IMG/VR virus record: IMGVR_UViG_3300025840_000104
Span: 1-36,038 of that record
DNA length: 36,038 nt
Strand: one strand, 5' to 3'
Source: a virus
This document shows positions 15,372 through 24,187 of this stretch, piece by piece. The notes beneath the pieces were generated by a model that was not told where the DNA came from, did no database searches, and saw nothing but the letters and a program-made list of their open reading frames with translations. Positions within the stretch are counted from its first letter, which is position 1; each line of letters begins with the position of its first letter. Both the position numbers and the translations under genes were made by a program.

Positions 15372-16892
15372 ATGGCTCAGCCACTACAAAGTATTAATTT
15401 AGTTGCTCCTGCTTTTAAGGGGGTTAACACAGAAGATTCTCCTCTTGCACAAGATCCGTCTTTTGCAGAAATTGCAGATAACGCTATTATTGATAGACGA
15501 GGACGCTTAGCAGCTCGAAAAGGTAATTCTGTTCTTACTACAAATAAAACAGTATTAGGCACTGATTACCTTCATAACATACACGAGTTCTACGACAATG
15601 CTGGTAACGAGATAATTTTTAGTACTGGCAATAACAAGATTATGACAGGCACAACTACACTTGTAGACGCTACGCCGGGGTCATACACGATTACTGCTAA
15701 CGATTGGAAGATAATTAACTTTAACGATCATGCTTACTTTTTCCAGCGGGGCTACGAGCCTCTTGTATACAGTAATAGTCTTGGCGTAGTAACTAAAATG
15801 TCTAGTGTTGCTGGTGCTTCTGTATCATCAACACAATACTGCCACGAAGCTATCGGTGCTTATGGTCGTGTATGGTGCGTAGGTAATGCCACTGATGATA
15901 ATACAATCTACTGGTCTGATCTTCTTAAAGGACACGACTTTTCTGGCGGTTCTAGTGGATCTATTAATGTATCTAAAGCATGGCCCGATGGGTTTGATAA
16001 AATTGTAGCTATAGCAGCCCACAACGGACTACTTGTTGTTTTAGGTGAACACAGTATTATTACGTATGCAGGTGCAGAAAGTCCTGCTACTATGGTTTTG
16101 CAAGACACTATACCAAATGTAGGTTGTATTAGCAGAAAAACTGTACAAAACATTGGAACAGATTTACTTTTCTTAAGTGACGATGGTTTACGTAGTCTAG
16201 GTAGAGCTATCCAAGAAAAATCTTTACCTATGTTTGATTTAAGCCGAAACGTAAAACAAGAACTTATTGCGTACACTCTAGCTTCTACTTCTCCTATTAC
16301 TTCTGTATATAGCCCAGAAAATTATTTTTATTTACTTTCTTTTCCAGATTTAAGTGTAACTTTTTGTTTTGATCTTAGGGGAGTTTTAGAAAACAACTCT
16401 TACAGAGTAACGCGGTGGCCTAGTGTTAATTTTAAATCTTACCATAGAGTTAAAGATGGTGGTTTGTATATAGGCACAGTTAACGGTGTTGGAGAATACT
16501 CTGGTTACTACGATAACAATTTACCGTATCGTTTTCGATATACAAGCCCCGGTTTAACTTTTGGTGATCCTTCTAGAATTAAAATATTAAAAAAAGTACG
16601 CCCTACAATTATTGGTGGTAACAACGCTAACATTATTTTAAAGTGGGCTTACGATTTTAAAACAGCAACTAACTCTAGAGTGTTTACAGTAAGTGACCTT
16701 ATTCCCGGTTTTTATGGTGAGTCAGAATTTAACATAGCACAGTTTTCTGAAGGTGAGATTGTCAACAGGACGGCGTTTAACACGACAGGTTACGGAACTG
16801 TAATAACTGTAGGGATTGAAACAGACATTAATGGTTACGGAATGTCTATACAAGAAATGAACGTATTAGCGTTAGTAGGTAAAACATTATGA
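15372..16892 (+). CDS. Probable tail nozzle / tail tubular protein B-like
   Basis: 506 residues, all-beta in appearance. The N-terminus has FKGVNTEDSPLAQDPSFAEI and DNAIIDRRGRLAARKG, the type of start seen in podovirus tail tube B or stabilisation proteins (cover of the tail end and docking of fibres). Internal segments such as NDHAYFFQRGYEPLVYSN, FLSDDGLRSLG and FDLSRNV are suggestive of propeller-like blades. It directly follows tail tubular protein A, the canonical order (gp11-gp12 in T7), but is shorter than T7 gp12 (794 residues). The product would gate DNA release. Identification rests on order and N-terminus. Confidence 0.7.
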   Translation: MAQPLQSINLVAPAFKGVNTEDSPLAQDPSFAEIADNAIIDRRGRLAARKGNSVLTTNKTVLGTDYLHNIHEFYDNAGNEIIFSTGNNKIMTGTTTLVDATPGSYTITANDWKIINFNDHAYFFQRGYEPLVYSNSLGVVTKMSSVAGASVSSTQYCHEAIGAYGRVWCVGNATDDNTIYWSDLLKGHDFSGGSSGSINVSKAWPDGFDKIVAIAAHNGLLVVLGEHSIITYAGAESPATMVLQDTIPNVGCISRKTVQNIGTDLLFLSDDGLRSLGRAIQEKSLPMFDLSRNVKQELIAYTLASTSPITSVYSPENYFYLLSFPDLSVTFCFDLRGVLENNSYRVTRWPSVNFKSYHRVKDGGLYIGTVNGVGEYSGYYDNNLPYRFRYTSPGLTFGDPSRIKILKKVRPTIIGGNNANIILKWAYDFKTATNSRVFTVSDLIPGFYGESEFNIAQFSEGEIVNRTAFNTTGYGTVITVGIETDINGYGMSIQEMNVLALVGKTL

Positions 16893-18661
16893 ATGGATTT
16901 AATACTCCTGTATTTTCTGAGCCAGCGACTGCAGCCAACCCTTCTCAATCTTTTTTAAACCCAACGGAGGGGTTGTTTTCAGCCAACCCTTCTCAATCTT
17001 TTTTAAGCCCGATGGAGGGGTTGTTTAATACTCCTGTATTTTCTGAGTCAGCGACTTCAGCCAACCCTTTTCAATCTTTTTTAAGCGGGGCGCAGGGGTT
17101 GTTTCAGTCATTTGGTAGCCCTATTTTGGGTACTGCCGCTATTATGAATGCTTATAATAACCTTGGCGGTATTGGTACTGCTGCTCAACAAGGCGCACAG
17201 GCTATTGCTAATCAGCAGTTAGAGCAGACTCAATTTCAACCTTTTGGTCTTACTACAGGCACTGGATCATCTTTTGGCTACGATCCCCAAACAGGGAACG
17301 CTACAATAACTATCAGCGGTCCTGAACAAACAGCACAAGCTCTTGGATTAAACAGATACAATGAGCTAATGCAGATGGACCCTGAAGGTGCTGGTCGCAT
17401 GGTAGGGCTAGGCAACACTTTAGCAACTCAAGGCGAAAATCGACTTGCTATAGACCCAGCTGGGATGGGAGATTTAAAGACAGCTTCTGAAGCAGCTTTT
17501 GGTATGGGTGAAGAGTTTAGAACTAAAGCTCAGTATGAACCTTCTGATATTAATTTAATGCGTTTTAAGTTTGCCGATCAAGTTCCCGGTCTGTTATCTC
17601 AACAACCTAGCGCGGCAATAGGACAACTAGGTCAGCAAGCTCTTGGTTTAGGTGCTAGTGGTTTAGCTACAACAGCCCCTCAAGATGTAGAGGCACTACG
17701 TAGGCAATACAGAGGCTTAGCAAGTCAGTCAGCACAAGATGTTTTAACGCCTACTGGAGCTAGAGAGCAGGACGTTTACAGCCGGATTAGAGCAACACAG
17801 TTAGGTGAAGAAGAAAGACAAAGACTACAGTTAGAAGAGCGTCTTGCTAATCAAGGACGTTTAGGTGTTCGTACTTCTATGTTTGGTGGTACGCCAGAAC
17901 AGTTTGCTATGGCTAAAGCACAAGAAGAAGCACAAAACCAAGCATCGTTAATGGCTATACAACAAGCTCAGAGCGAACGACAACAAGCACTAGGCACAGC
18001 ACAAACTCTTGGCGGTATGTTTGGTCAGCAAGCAGGATTGTCTAACACGTTGCAAAGTGCGGCACAACAGAGAGCAACACAGCTTTCACAGCTAGGTTTG
18101 TCAGCTAACCAGATTGAAAGCCAGCTTAGATCAGAAGGTCTAGGCAGAGCGTCTACAGCAGCAGCACAGTCTGCTTCACTAGCTCAAACTTCTGGTGCTT
18201 TGCAGGCACAAAAAGCAGGTCTTGATCTGCAGTACACAGGTCTTGGCGCTAACTTGGCACAGCAACGTCAAGCTATGGATGCGGCTAATCAGGCCCAAGC
18301 ACTACAAGCGTTGCAAATGTCTCAGGGTATGTACACAGGCGCAGAGGCGTTGCGTGGAGCACAACAACAGAGAGCGGCTGCAGCCCTTTCTTCTGCTTAC
18401 GTACCACAAGCACAGGCGCTACAAGCTTTGCAAGCAACATCGTTGTTCCCACAGCTACAACAAAGAGGTCAGCTACAAGGTGCTGGTCTGTATGGTGAGG
18501 CGGCTATGGGAGGTCTTGAAGCATTGCTGGCATCTGGCATTGGTCAGGCTAACATGATGGGACAGCTAGGCACAGGTCTTTTGACAGGAAGTATGGGCGG
18601 TGGTTCTGGAGGTTCTGGAGGTTTTAGCCTTCAAGATCTTTTAGACCTGCTTGGTCGTTAA
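16889..18661 (+). CDS. Putative internal virion protein, Gln/Ala-rich
   Basis: 590 residues; the ATG overlaps the previous TGA. The first 75 residues consist of duplicated modules (NTPVFSE-PAT and ANPSQSFL-PxEGLF). The rest is mostly helix, rich in Gln, Ala, Leu and Gly (RQQALGTAQTLGGMFGQQAG, ALQALQMSQGMYTGAEALRG), ending in a Gly/Ser linker and LQDLLDLLGR. Long Gln/Ala helical proteins after the tail tube genes are typical of internal core (ejection) proteins in T7-like phages. No enzymatic motif is seen. The role as a core protein is inference from position and composition. Confidence 0.6.
   Translation: MNGFNTPVFSEPATAANPSQSFLNPTEGLFSANPSQSFLSPMEGLFNTPVFSESATSANPFQSFLSGAQGLFQSFGSPILGTAAIMNAYNNLGGIGTAAQQGAQAIANQQLEQTQFQPFGLTTGTGSSFGYDPQTGNATITISGPEQTAQALGLNRYNELMQMDPEGAGRMVGLGNTLATQGENRLAIDPAGMGDLKTASEAAFGMGEEFRTKAQYEPSDINLMRFKFADQVPGLLSQQPSAAIGQLGQQALGLGASGLATTAPQDVEALRRQYRGLASQSAQDVLTPTGAREQDVYSRIRATQLGEEERQRLQLEERLANQGRLGVRTSMFGGTPEQFAMAKAQEEAQNQASLMAIQQAQSERQQALGTAQTLGGMFGQQAGLSNTLQSAAQQRATQLSQLGLSANQIESQLRSEGLGRASTAAAQSASLAQTSGALQAQKAGLDLQYTGLGANLAQQRQAMDAANQAQALQALQMSQGMYTGAEALRGAQQQRAAAALSSAYVPQAQALQALQATSLFPQLQQRGQLQGAGLYGEAAMGGLEALLASGIGQANMMGQLGTGLLTGSMGGGSGGSGGFSLQDLLDLLGR
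16901..17105 (+). repeat. A-B-B-A-B internal duplications at the 5' end of a virion gene
   Basis: A 48-bp unit B (CAGCCAACCCTTCTCAATCT...) occurs at 16932-16979 and 16980-17027 in tandem and again at about 17058-17105. A 31-bp unit A (AATACTCCTGTATTTTCTGA...) occurs at 16901 and again at 17028. Copies differ at only a few bases, so the duplications are recent. Confidence 0.9.
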
Positions 18662-18682
18662 ACCCTTTAAAAGGAAAAAGTA

Positions 18683-20011
18683 ATGGCAAAGTTTGGTGAA
18701 AGATTTTTAGCAAGTGTTGCTAATCCTACTTATGGTAGAGGGCTTTTTGATGTAGGTTCTTCTTTTGGTGCTGCTCCTAGACTTAGAAGAGAACGAGAAG
18801 AAAAAGAGCGTAGAGAAAAAGGCATGATGGGTGGTATGTTAGCCGCTCAACAAGCAGCAGCTGAGGGACGTTTTGATACTCAAACTATGAAATCATACAT
18901 AGGCAGTATGCAAGGGCTTGGTGTTCCTACACAACAAATAATGTCAACACTTCCTACTTTGCAACAGACACAACAAGCTGGTGTCTTAAACAACAAACAA
19001 AACCAGTTAGTTGGTTTACAACAACAGCTTAATGAGCAGGCTAATATCTTACTAGAATCTGATGATATCTCTAGAAAAGAAGCAGCTAACTTTTATATAG
19101 ATACTCTTGAAGAGCAGATGGTAGAGATTGCTAAAGATACAAAAGGTATTAATGCTGCTAACTTTGTTGGTATAGGTGATAAAACAAGAGCTGATGTTAC
19201 TAAGGCTCAGCTTGCTCAGATTGAAACAAACGCTAAGATTAGTGGAGCGCAGCAGCAAATGGCTATCTCTGCTTTAGAGCGTTTACAGTTTGGTACAGAG
19301 GCATGGGATGCTAAAGCTGCAGAGTTAGAGAAAGCAGGTTTCCGCAAAGCAGTACAAACTGTTCGTCAAGCACAGCAACAGATTCAACTAGCTAATAAAC
19401 AATTTGAAGATGATATGTCAACGTTTAAAAATCCTACTCCAACACAAATAAAAGAAATGGAAGATGGAGGTATTACTGTACCTAAAGATGCTATAGGCCA
19501 AAGACAAGCTTGGAGAGCCTATCTTAAATTTAAACGAGACAAACAAATAGCAGCTGCTACTGCTTATCTTGATCCTGTTACTCGTGAGCGAGCAGAAGGC
19601 CTTGTAAGGTGGACAATGCAAGGTATTGCTGAAAAAGGAGACTTTGTTGATATCTTTTATGATGACATTAATACAGTGATTGAAGACCTTACACCGGAAC
19701 AGCTTAGTGAGATTAACTCTTTAGTTACTGGACGCTCTGAATCAGAAGTTGCTCCTATCGTTGAGCAGTGGCTAAGACGTAACTATCCTGAGCCTTTTGA
19801 AAGGTCTGAGAAGTTTATTCAAAACCAGCAAAGAGAAGCAAAGGCACGAGAAGAAGCACTTGCTGAAGTGTTTGATGCTAATCCTCAGCTTGATCCTAAT
19901 GATCCTGTAGACGTAAGGCTAGCTACACAAAAACTTGATGAGTCTCTTAGCACAGAAAGATCGACAGAAACAGGGGTAGGTACTCCGTTTACTCCTGTAA
20001 CTGCTCTTTAA
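18683..20011 (+). CDS. Putative internal virion protein
   Basis: 442 residues. Strongly charged helical N-terminus (RLRREREEKERREKGMMGGM), then Gln-rich coiled-coil segments (QQTQQAGVLNNKQNQLVGLQ, and QAQQQIQLANKQF), and a C-terminal charged helical part ending in a disordered tail. No catalytic motif is evident. It stands between two other large helical virion proteins, matching the order of ejection proteins in T7-like phages (gp14, gp15, gp16). AAGGA precedes the ATG. A core/ejectosome role is inferred. Confidence 0.6.
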   Translation: MAKFGERFLASVANPTYGRGLFDVGSSFGAAPRLRREREEKERREKGMMGGMLAAQQAAAEGRFDTQTMKSYIGSMQGLGVPTQQIMSTLPTLQQTQQAGVLNNKQNQLVGLQQQLNEQANILLESDDISRKEAANFYIDTLEEQMVEIAKDTKGINAANFVGIGDKTRADVTKAQLAQIETNAKISGAQQQMAISALERLQFGTEAWDAKAAELEKAGFRKAVQTVRQAQQQIQLANKQFEDDMSTFKNPTPTQIKEMEDGGITVPKDAIGQRQAWRAYLKFKRDKQIAAATAYLDPVTRERAEGLVRWTMQGIAEKGDFVDIFYDDINTVIEDLTPEQLSEINSLVTGRSESEVAPIVEQWLRRNYPEPFERSEKFIQNQQREAKAREEALAEVFDANPQLDPNDPVDVRLATQKLDESLSTERSTETGVGTPFTPVTAL

Positions 20012-20024
20012 AAGGTTTAATTAA

Positions 20025-23000
20025 ATGGCGAGTACTAATAGTCGTAGAGGCTACACTCAAGGACTTCACGTTATAAAGTCTGGAGAAACTGCCAAACAAG
20101 TAGCTGACAAGTTTGATGTATCTGTGCGGGAGTTGCTTGAGTATAACAGTGCTGTCTTAGGTGATCGCTGGGATGCAGGTAAAGTTGTACGTGATCCTAA
20201 GCATAGAAAAAATACAGTTGAAGAAGCCATAGAGCTTGGTGCAACAGCAGAGCAGATTGGTCGCGCCCTAGGAATGTCTGTTGATGATGTAGTCTCTGAG
20301 TACAATGTATTGCGTGAGGATGAACTACAGGACATTCCAAAGCCTACTAAAAAACTTAAAGAAACTTTGAAAGAAATAGAAGTGCCTAAACGTTCAGGTA
20401 AAGTAGACGAGGTAAGAGTACCTAAGAGGTCTGGTCGCTTTGCTGATATTAAAGTACCTGAACGTGCTAAGAAAATAGTTCTTGAAGCGGTTGAGACACC
20501 TGAAAGATCAGGGCGTTTTGCTGAGATCAAAGTACCTGAGAGAGCTAAAAAGATACTACTTGAAGAAGTAGAAGTACCTAAACGTGCTGGTAGATTTCCT
20601 GAAGTAGCTGTTGATGCACAGCCTGTACCAACTGAACTGCTTCAGGAAGTAGAGACTCCTCGTCGTGCTGGTAAAGTAGATGAAGTCACTGTTCCACAAC
20701 GTACACAAAAGGAAGTACCCGCTCCGTACACAGACTATGAATCTACTTTACCTGATTTAGACCCTTCTATGTATAGAAAAGATGGTAGTCGTAAATCTAG
20801 TAGCGGTTATTTAGGGCCACAAAAAAATAAAGAAACCGGACAAACTATGACTGAGTACACCATAGGTGTGCAGATAGACGGTAAAGAAGTTGAAATACCT
20901 TCTATGGTTCCCGGTCTTACTGATAAAGAAATCGATGCAATAAGAAGCGGTAAGGTTCCAAACAGTGTTGCTGTTAAAGCAAAAGCCCATGCTGAAAAAA
21001 GAATAGCCGAAGGTAAAAGTCCGTTTTATCAAGACTTAGAAGAATACACAGACTATGAATCTGCAATGGATCAACGTCTTGCTGAAGTAACTACACCTAC
21101 TAGAAAGCCAGCAGAAACGCCAAAGCCTGAAGGTATTGTTATTCCTCAGTCTGCTATTGATATTATTAAGCCTCCTGCAAAAAAAAGAAAGACTGATGAT
21201 ATTGTCATACCTCAATCTGCCATTGATATTCGTAGAGAATTAGCTAACGAACAAGGTAAGCGTCTTGCCGCTCTTGTAACAGAAGCAGGAGAGGGTATTA
21301 CTCTTGGTTTGCTGGGAGAGATGAAAGCTGCAATAGAGTCTGCTACTACTGATAAAACATATGATAGGGCTAAGGCTGAGTATGAAGTAGCACGAGAGCA
21401 GTTTCGCAAAAACAATCCTGAGTTGGCACAGCTTGCTACGCCTGTTGAATTGATATCTACTTTACCTACAGGTATTGGTCTTGCTCGTGGCCTAGCTAAA
21501 GCAGGCGTTACGTCTATTGCAGCACAAGCAGGTATTGAGTCTTCTATCTACGGTGTTGCTACAGGTGAAGGGTTTGAAAACAGGTTGTTCCAAGGTATAG
21601 GTTACGGTGCATTAGGCGCTTTGACAGGAAAAGCCTTTGATAAAATACTAGACCCTTCCTTCACCAAACGTTTTAACACCATTGAAGAGTTCAACAAAGC
21701 CCGTGCTCAAGCGCAAGAAGAATTAGTTGTCGCTGCTAGGATGACTAGAGCGCCTGAAGATATAACTAATGCAGAGCTAGCTACTCAATTACTCATGCGA
21801 GAGATTGAGTTTCTTGGAGATGTTGTAGGTAGACAGGGCGCGTTACCTAAAGACTTAGCACCTTTTTATCAGCGCATGAAAGGGTACGCTGAAGACATGG
21901 GCGTGGACATTCGTCAGCTAAACAGAGTAGTACGCTCTGATAAAGCTATTAAAGATTTGCGTAAGACTTTAGATGAGCCTTTTGAAACTCTTGATGACAT
22001 GGCGCATCTACGTCAAGACTTATTAGACATGACTACTGGTCGGCTTGCTGCTGACGTAGGTCGTACTATCCCTGAAGCGCAGAAAGCTCTTGTTCGATTT
22101 AGGCGTTTAGCTTCTCCTCTTGCTACTCTTGCTGAAGATACAGTAGGCGTTGCTTTTTCACAGCGTCTTGTCAGGGCTATGAACAGGGTAACAAGGAAAC
22201 AAACTGAGCTTGATAATATGTGGAAAGGGATGGAACCGTTCCGCGAATTAGCATCTTCTAATCCTAAGTTTAACGATCTACTACTAGACGCAGTGAATCC
22301 ACGTTTGTCTTTAGAGTTTAAAGAAAAATCTTTGCAGGCTGCTATGAACTTAGCTAGGGCTAAAATAGGTAAAGGAGCACCTGAAAGACTGCAAAAGTTC
22401 TTTGATGACAACGTTGCATTTTCTAGTAGATACCGCAGACAGGTAACAGCGGGAGAAGTAACTCCTGTGTGGATGCACTCTGCTCCTGAATCAGTAATGA
22501 AAGATGCTTCTCTAAGGACTTATAGAGATAGAGCCGCAGTTAAAGCAGAGGATGCAGCCTCTAAGAATGTTCAACGTCCTTCAATGAAAGAGTGGAGAGC
22601 TACTAATGCTAAACGTCCTCCTGAAAAACAGCAGGAGTATGCAAACATTTTTGATTCACACTGGACATGGCAACGTCAGACTCTTACCAGAATGGAAATA
22701 GGTGAGCAACTTGGTTTTAGGACAGCAGGTAAACCACTTGTTGTAGGTAAAAACCTAGACCCTAAAGCTGTAAAGGAAGGTGCTAGTGAGTTAGAAGCTA
22801 CTGCGTCTTACGAGGCAGGTAAGTTCCGTTTGTTTGATGACAACATCATTGAAGAAGCCTTAAAGCGTGAGGGTTATTCTGACGTACAGATTAAGAATGC
22901 ACAACAAATTATTGATGACTTAGGTATTAACGCTAACAAAGGGATGGCGAGTGAGTTGGAGATTATTCGTAGTCTTGGCTACGTAGGTACTATTGCTAAT

Positions 23001-24011
23001 CCTTATGGCGCTTTGATGAACGTCCACGATTTGTTTAATGCTTCCTTTGAACTTGGTCTAGGCAACGTAATTAAAGCTGTGTTTGCTAAAGGCGGTGTTG
23101 AGTTTAGCCCTGCTGATATGGGACTAGCTCGTCAGGTGTTTGGTGAGTTTGTACGTAAGGCTCGTAAAGGAACTCAAAAAGATATAGACGCTCTTGGTGG
23201 TTATACTTCAGGTAATAGGTTTATTGAAGGTGCTGCTAAAGCCAGTGAAGACTTGCTTGAGTGGTCTATGAAGTGGTCTGGATTCTCTAAACTAGATCAG
23301 TTTGGTAAAAGTCGTATCATGGGTGCTTCTTTTAACAGAGCAAGACAAGACATAGCTGATGGTAGTTTTGATACTAAGTGGCAGTACAGTTTTAGTAAGC
23401 CTGAGATACAACAATTAAAGAAAGATATTGCTGATGGTGTTACAGACAGTGAGCTAGTACGTGATCTTGTTATGTTTGATCTGTTCAAGCTACAGCCTAT
23501 CAACGCTGCTGCACAAACGGCAGCAGGGTTAGCTACTCCTAATGCTCGTATTTTTTATATGTTAAAAGGTTTTGCAATCAAACAGTTTGATTTGATGGAG
23601 CGTAGGATATACAGAGAGTGGGAAGCTGGTAACAAGAAACAAGCACTAGAAAACTTAGCTAAGTACATTGTGTTGTCAGGTGGTGGTTATGGTGTAGTTA
23701 ACGAGGCTCGTCAAGTACTGAAGGGGGAGTCTCCTGACCCAGTAGAAGGCGCAGTGTCTGCTCTTTACCAAATAGGATCTGTTGTTACGTTTGGTGCTAT
23801 GGGCGCTAACGACTACGGTTATGATAAGTTTATGAATGATCCTTTAACTGCAATGTCTACTAATGTGTTGCCTCCACTGGGTGCTACTCTTCCCGGTGCA
23901 GTCTTAGAAGACATCGCCGATGCTTTTAGGAAAGGTGATCCTTTACCTGATGAAACAATCTTTGCTTTACCAATTGTAGGTAAAACACTCAAAGGAGTTT
24001 TTGACGAATGA
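20025..24011 (+). CDS. Giant internal virion protein with N-terminal LysM-like domain (gp16 position)
   Basis: 1328 residues, the largest protein here. Residues about 14-58 (LHVIKSGETAKQVADKFDVS, then VRELLEYNSAVLG) resemble a LysM peptidoglycan-binding domain. Residues about 119-230 are eight VP[KE]R[SA]G-type repeats. Residues about 241-340 are a module (DGSRKSSSGYLGPQKN...MVPGLTDKEIDAIRSGK...GKSPFYQD) bordered by a duplicated YTDYES. IVIPQSAIDI occurs twice near 370 and 390. The remainder is helical with Ala/Gly-rich hydrophobic patches (about 480-530) that could enter membranes. No transglycosylase active site was identified. It likely is ejected with DNA, like T7 gp16, and anchors to cell wall through LysM. 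Confidence 0.72.
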   Translation: MASTNSRRGYTQGLHVIKSGETAKQVADKFDVSVRELLEYNSAVLGDRWDAGKVVRDPKHRKNTVEEAIELGATAEQIGRALGMSVDDVVSEYNVLREDELQDIPKPTKKLKETLKEIEVPKRSGKVDEVRVPKRSGRFADIKVPERAKKIVLEAVETPERSGRFAEIKVPERAKKILLEEVEVPKRAGRFPEVAVDAQPVPTELLQEVETPRRAGKVDEVTVPQRTQKEVPAPYTDYESTLPDLDPSMYRKDGSRKSSSGYLGPQKNKETGQTMTEYTIGVQIDGKEVEIPSMVPGLTDKEIDAIRSGKVPNSVAVKAKAHAEKRIAEGKSPFYQDLEEYTDYESAMDQRLAEVTTPTRKPAETPKPEGIVIPQSAIDIIKPPAKKRKTDDIVIPQSAIDIRRELANEQGKRLAALVTEAGEGITLGLLGEMKAAIESATTDKTYDRAKAEYEVAREQFRKNNPELAQLATPVELISTLPTGIGLARGLAKAGVTSIAAQAGIESSIYGVATGEGFENRLFQGIGYGALGALTGKAFDKILDPSFTKRFNTIEEFNKARAQAQEELVVAARMTRAPEDITNAELATQLLMREIEFLGDVVGRQGALPKDLAPFYQRMKGYAEDMGVDIRQLNRVVRSDKAIKDLRKTLDEPFETLDDMAHLRQDLLDMTTGRLAADVGRTIPEAQKALVRFRRLASPLATLAEDTVGVAFSQRLVRAMNRVTRKQTELDNMWKGMEPFRELASSNPKFNDLLLDAVNPRLSLEFKEKSLQAAMNLARAKIGKGAPERLQKFFDDNVAFSSRYRRQVTAGEVTPVWMHSAPESVMKDASLRTYRDRAAVKAEDAASKNVQRPSMKEWRATNAKRPPEKQQEYANIFDSHWTWQRQTLTRMEIGEQLGFRTAGKPLVVGKNLDPKAVKEGASELEATASYEAGKFRLFDDNIIEEALKREGYSDVQIKNAQQIIDDLGINANKGMASELEIIRSLGYVGTIANPYGALMNVHDLFNASFELGLGNVIKAVFAKGGVEFSPADMGLARQVFGEFVRKARKGTQKDIDALGGYTSGNRFIEGAAKASEDLLEWSMKWSGFSKLDQFGKSRIMGASFNRARQDIADGSFDTKWQYSFSKPEIQQLKKDIADGVTDSELVRDLVMFDLFKLQPINAAAQTAAGLATPNARIFYMLKGFAIKQFDLMERRIYREWEAGNKKQALENLAKYIVLSGGGYGVVNEARQVLKGESPDPVEGAVSALYQIGSVVTFGAMGANDYGYDKFMNDPLTAMSTNVLPPLGATLPGAVLEDIADAFRKGDPLPDETIFALPIVGKTLKGVFDE
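20380..20715 (+). repeat. Tandem VP(K/E)R(S/A)G-coding repeats
   Basis: Eight imperfect units coding for (E/K)VP(K/E)R(S/A)(G/K)(K/R) separated by short alternating spacers (VDEV, FADI, KIVLEAVE, FAEI, KILLEEVE, FPEV and so on). DNA similarity is clearest between 20448-20500 and 20526-20590, where AAAGTACCTGA-type starts recur. They form a basic, Pro-containing, probably extended linker after the LysM-like domain. Confidence 0.75.
20727..21062 (+). repeat. 18-bp direct repeats bordering a 106-codon module
   Basis: TACACAGACTATGAATCT occurs exactly at 20727-20744 and 21045-21062, 318 bp apart (in frame). The segment between encodes a compact module (SSGYLGPQKNKETGQTMTEY to GKSPFYQD) unlike the flanking repeats. 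This is what a recombination-driven insertion or duplication would leave. Confidence 0.85.
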
Positions 24012-24187
24012 ACGACGATAAACACACAGTAAGTTACACATCTCACGACTATCACAGTATGTGTCAGCGTTCTAAAGAGCGTATCAAAAAGATGCAGAAG
24101 GAAGGAATACCTACGCCTCATGACCCGAAAGACAAGCCAGAAGACGTAGGTAAGTCGGAAGGTTACTCTATGATCTTTATATCATAG
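24008..24187 (+). CDS. Small charged protein at the end of the structural arm
   Basis: 59 residues; the ATG overlaps the stop of the giant virion gene (ATGA). It is rich in Lys, Asp, His and Ser (SHDYHSMCQRSKERIKKMQK) with a hydrophobic C-terminus (YSMIFIS). It is too small to show a domain and nothing was recognised. Its TAG (24185-24187) lies inside the 3' end of the convergent RNR gene. A 7-bp inverted repeat (24168-24174 with 24181-24187) covers its last codons. Confidence 0.6.
   Translation: MNDDKHTVSYTSHDYHSMCQRSKERIKKMQKEGIPTPHDPKDKPEDVGKSEGYSMIFIS

Noticed and set aside
18195-18557. 120-codon + frame inside the Gln-rich virion gene
   Set aside because: Cys/His/Arg-rich frame shadow of CAA/CAG-rich coding DNA. 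No heptad or domain, unlike the embedded frame at 5972.
20066-20530. 154-codon reverse frame opposite the VPxR repeats
   Set aside because: Ser/Thr/Leu-rich antisense product of Lys/Glu/Arg codons and antisense to the well-supported giant gene.
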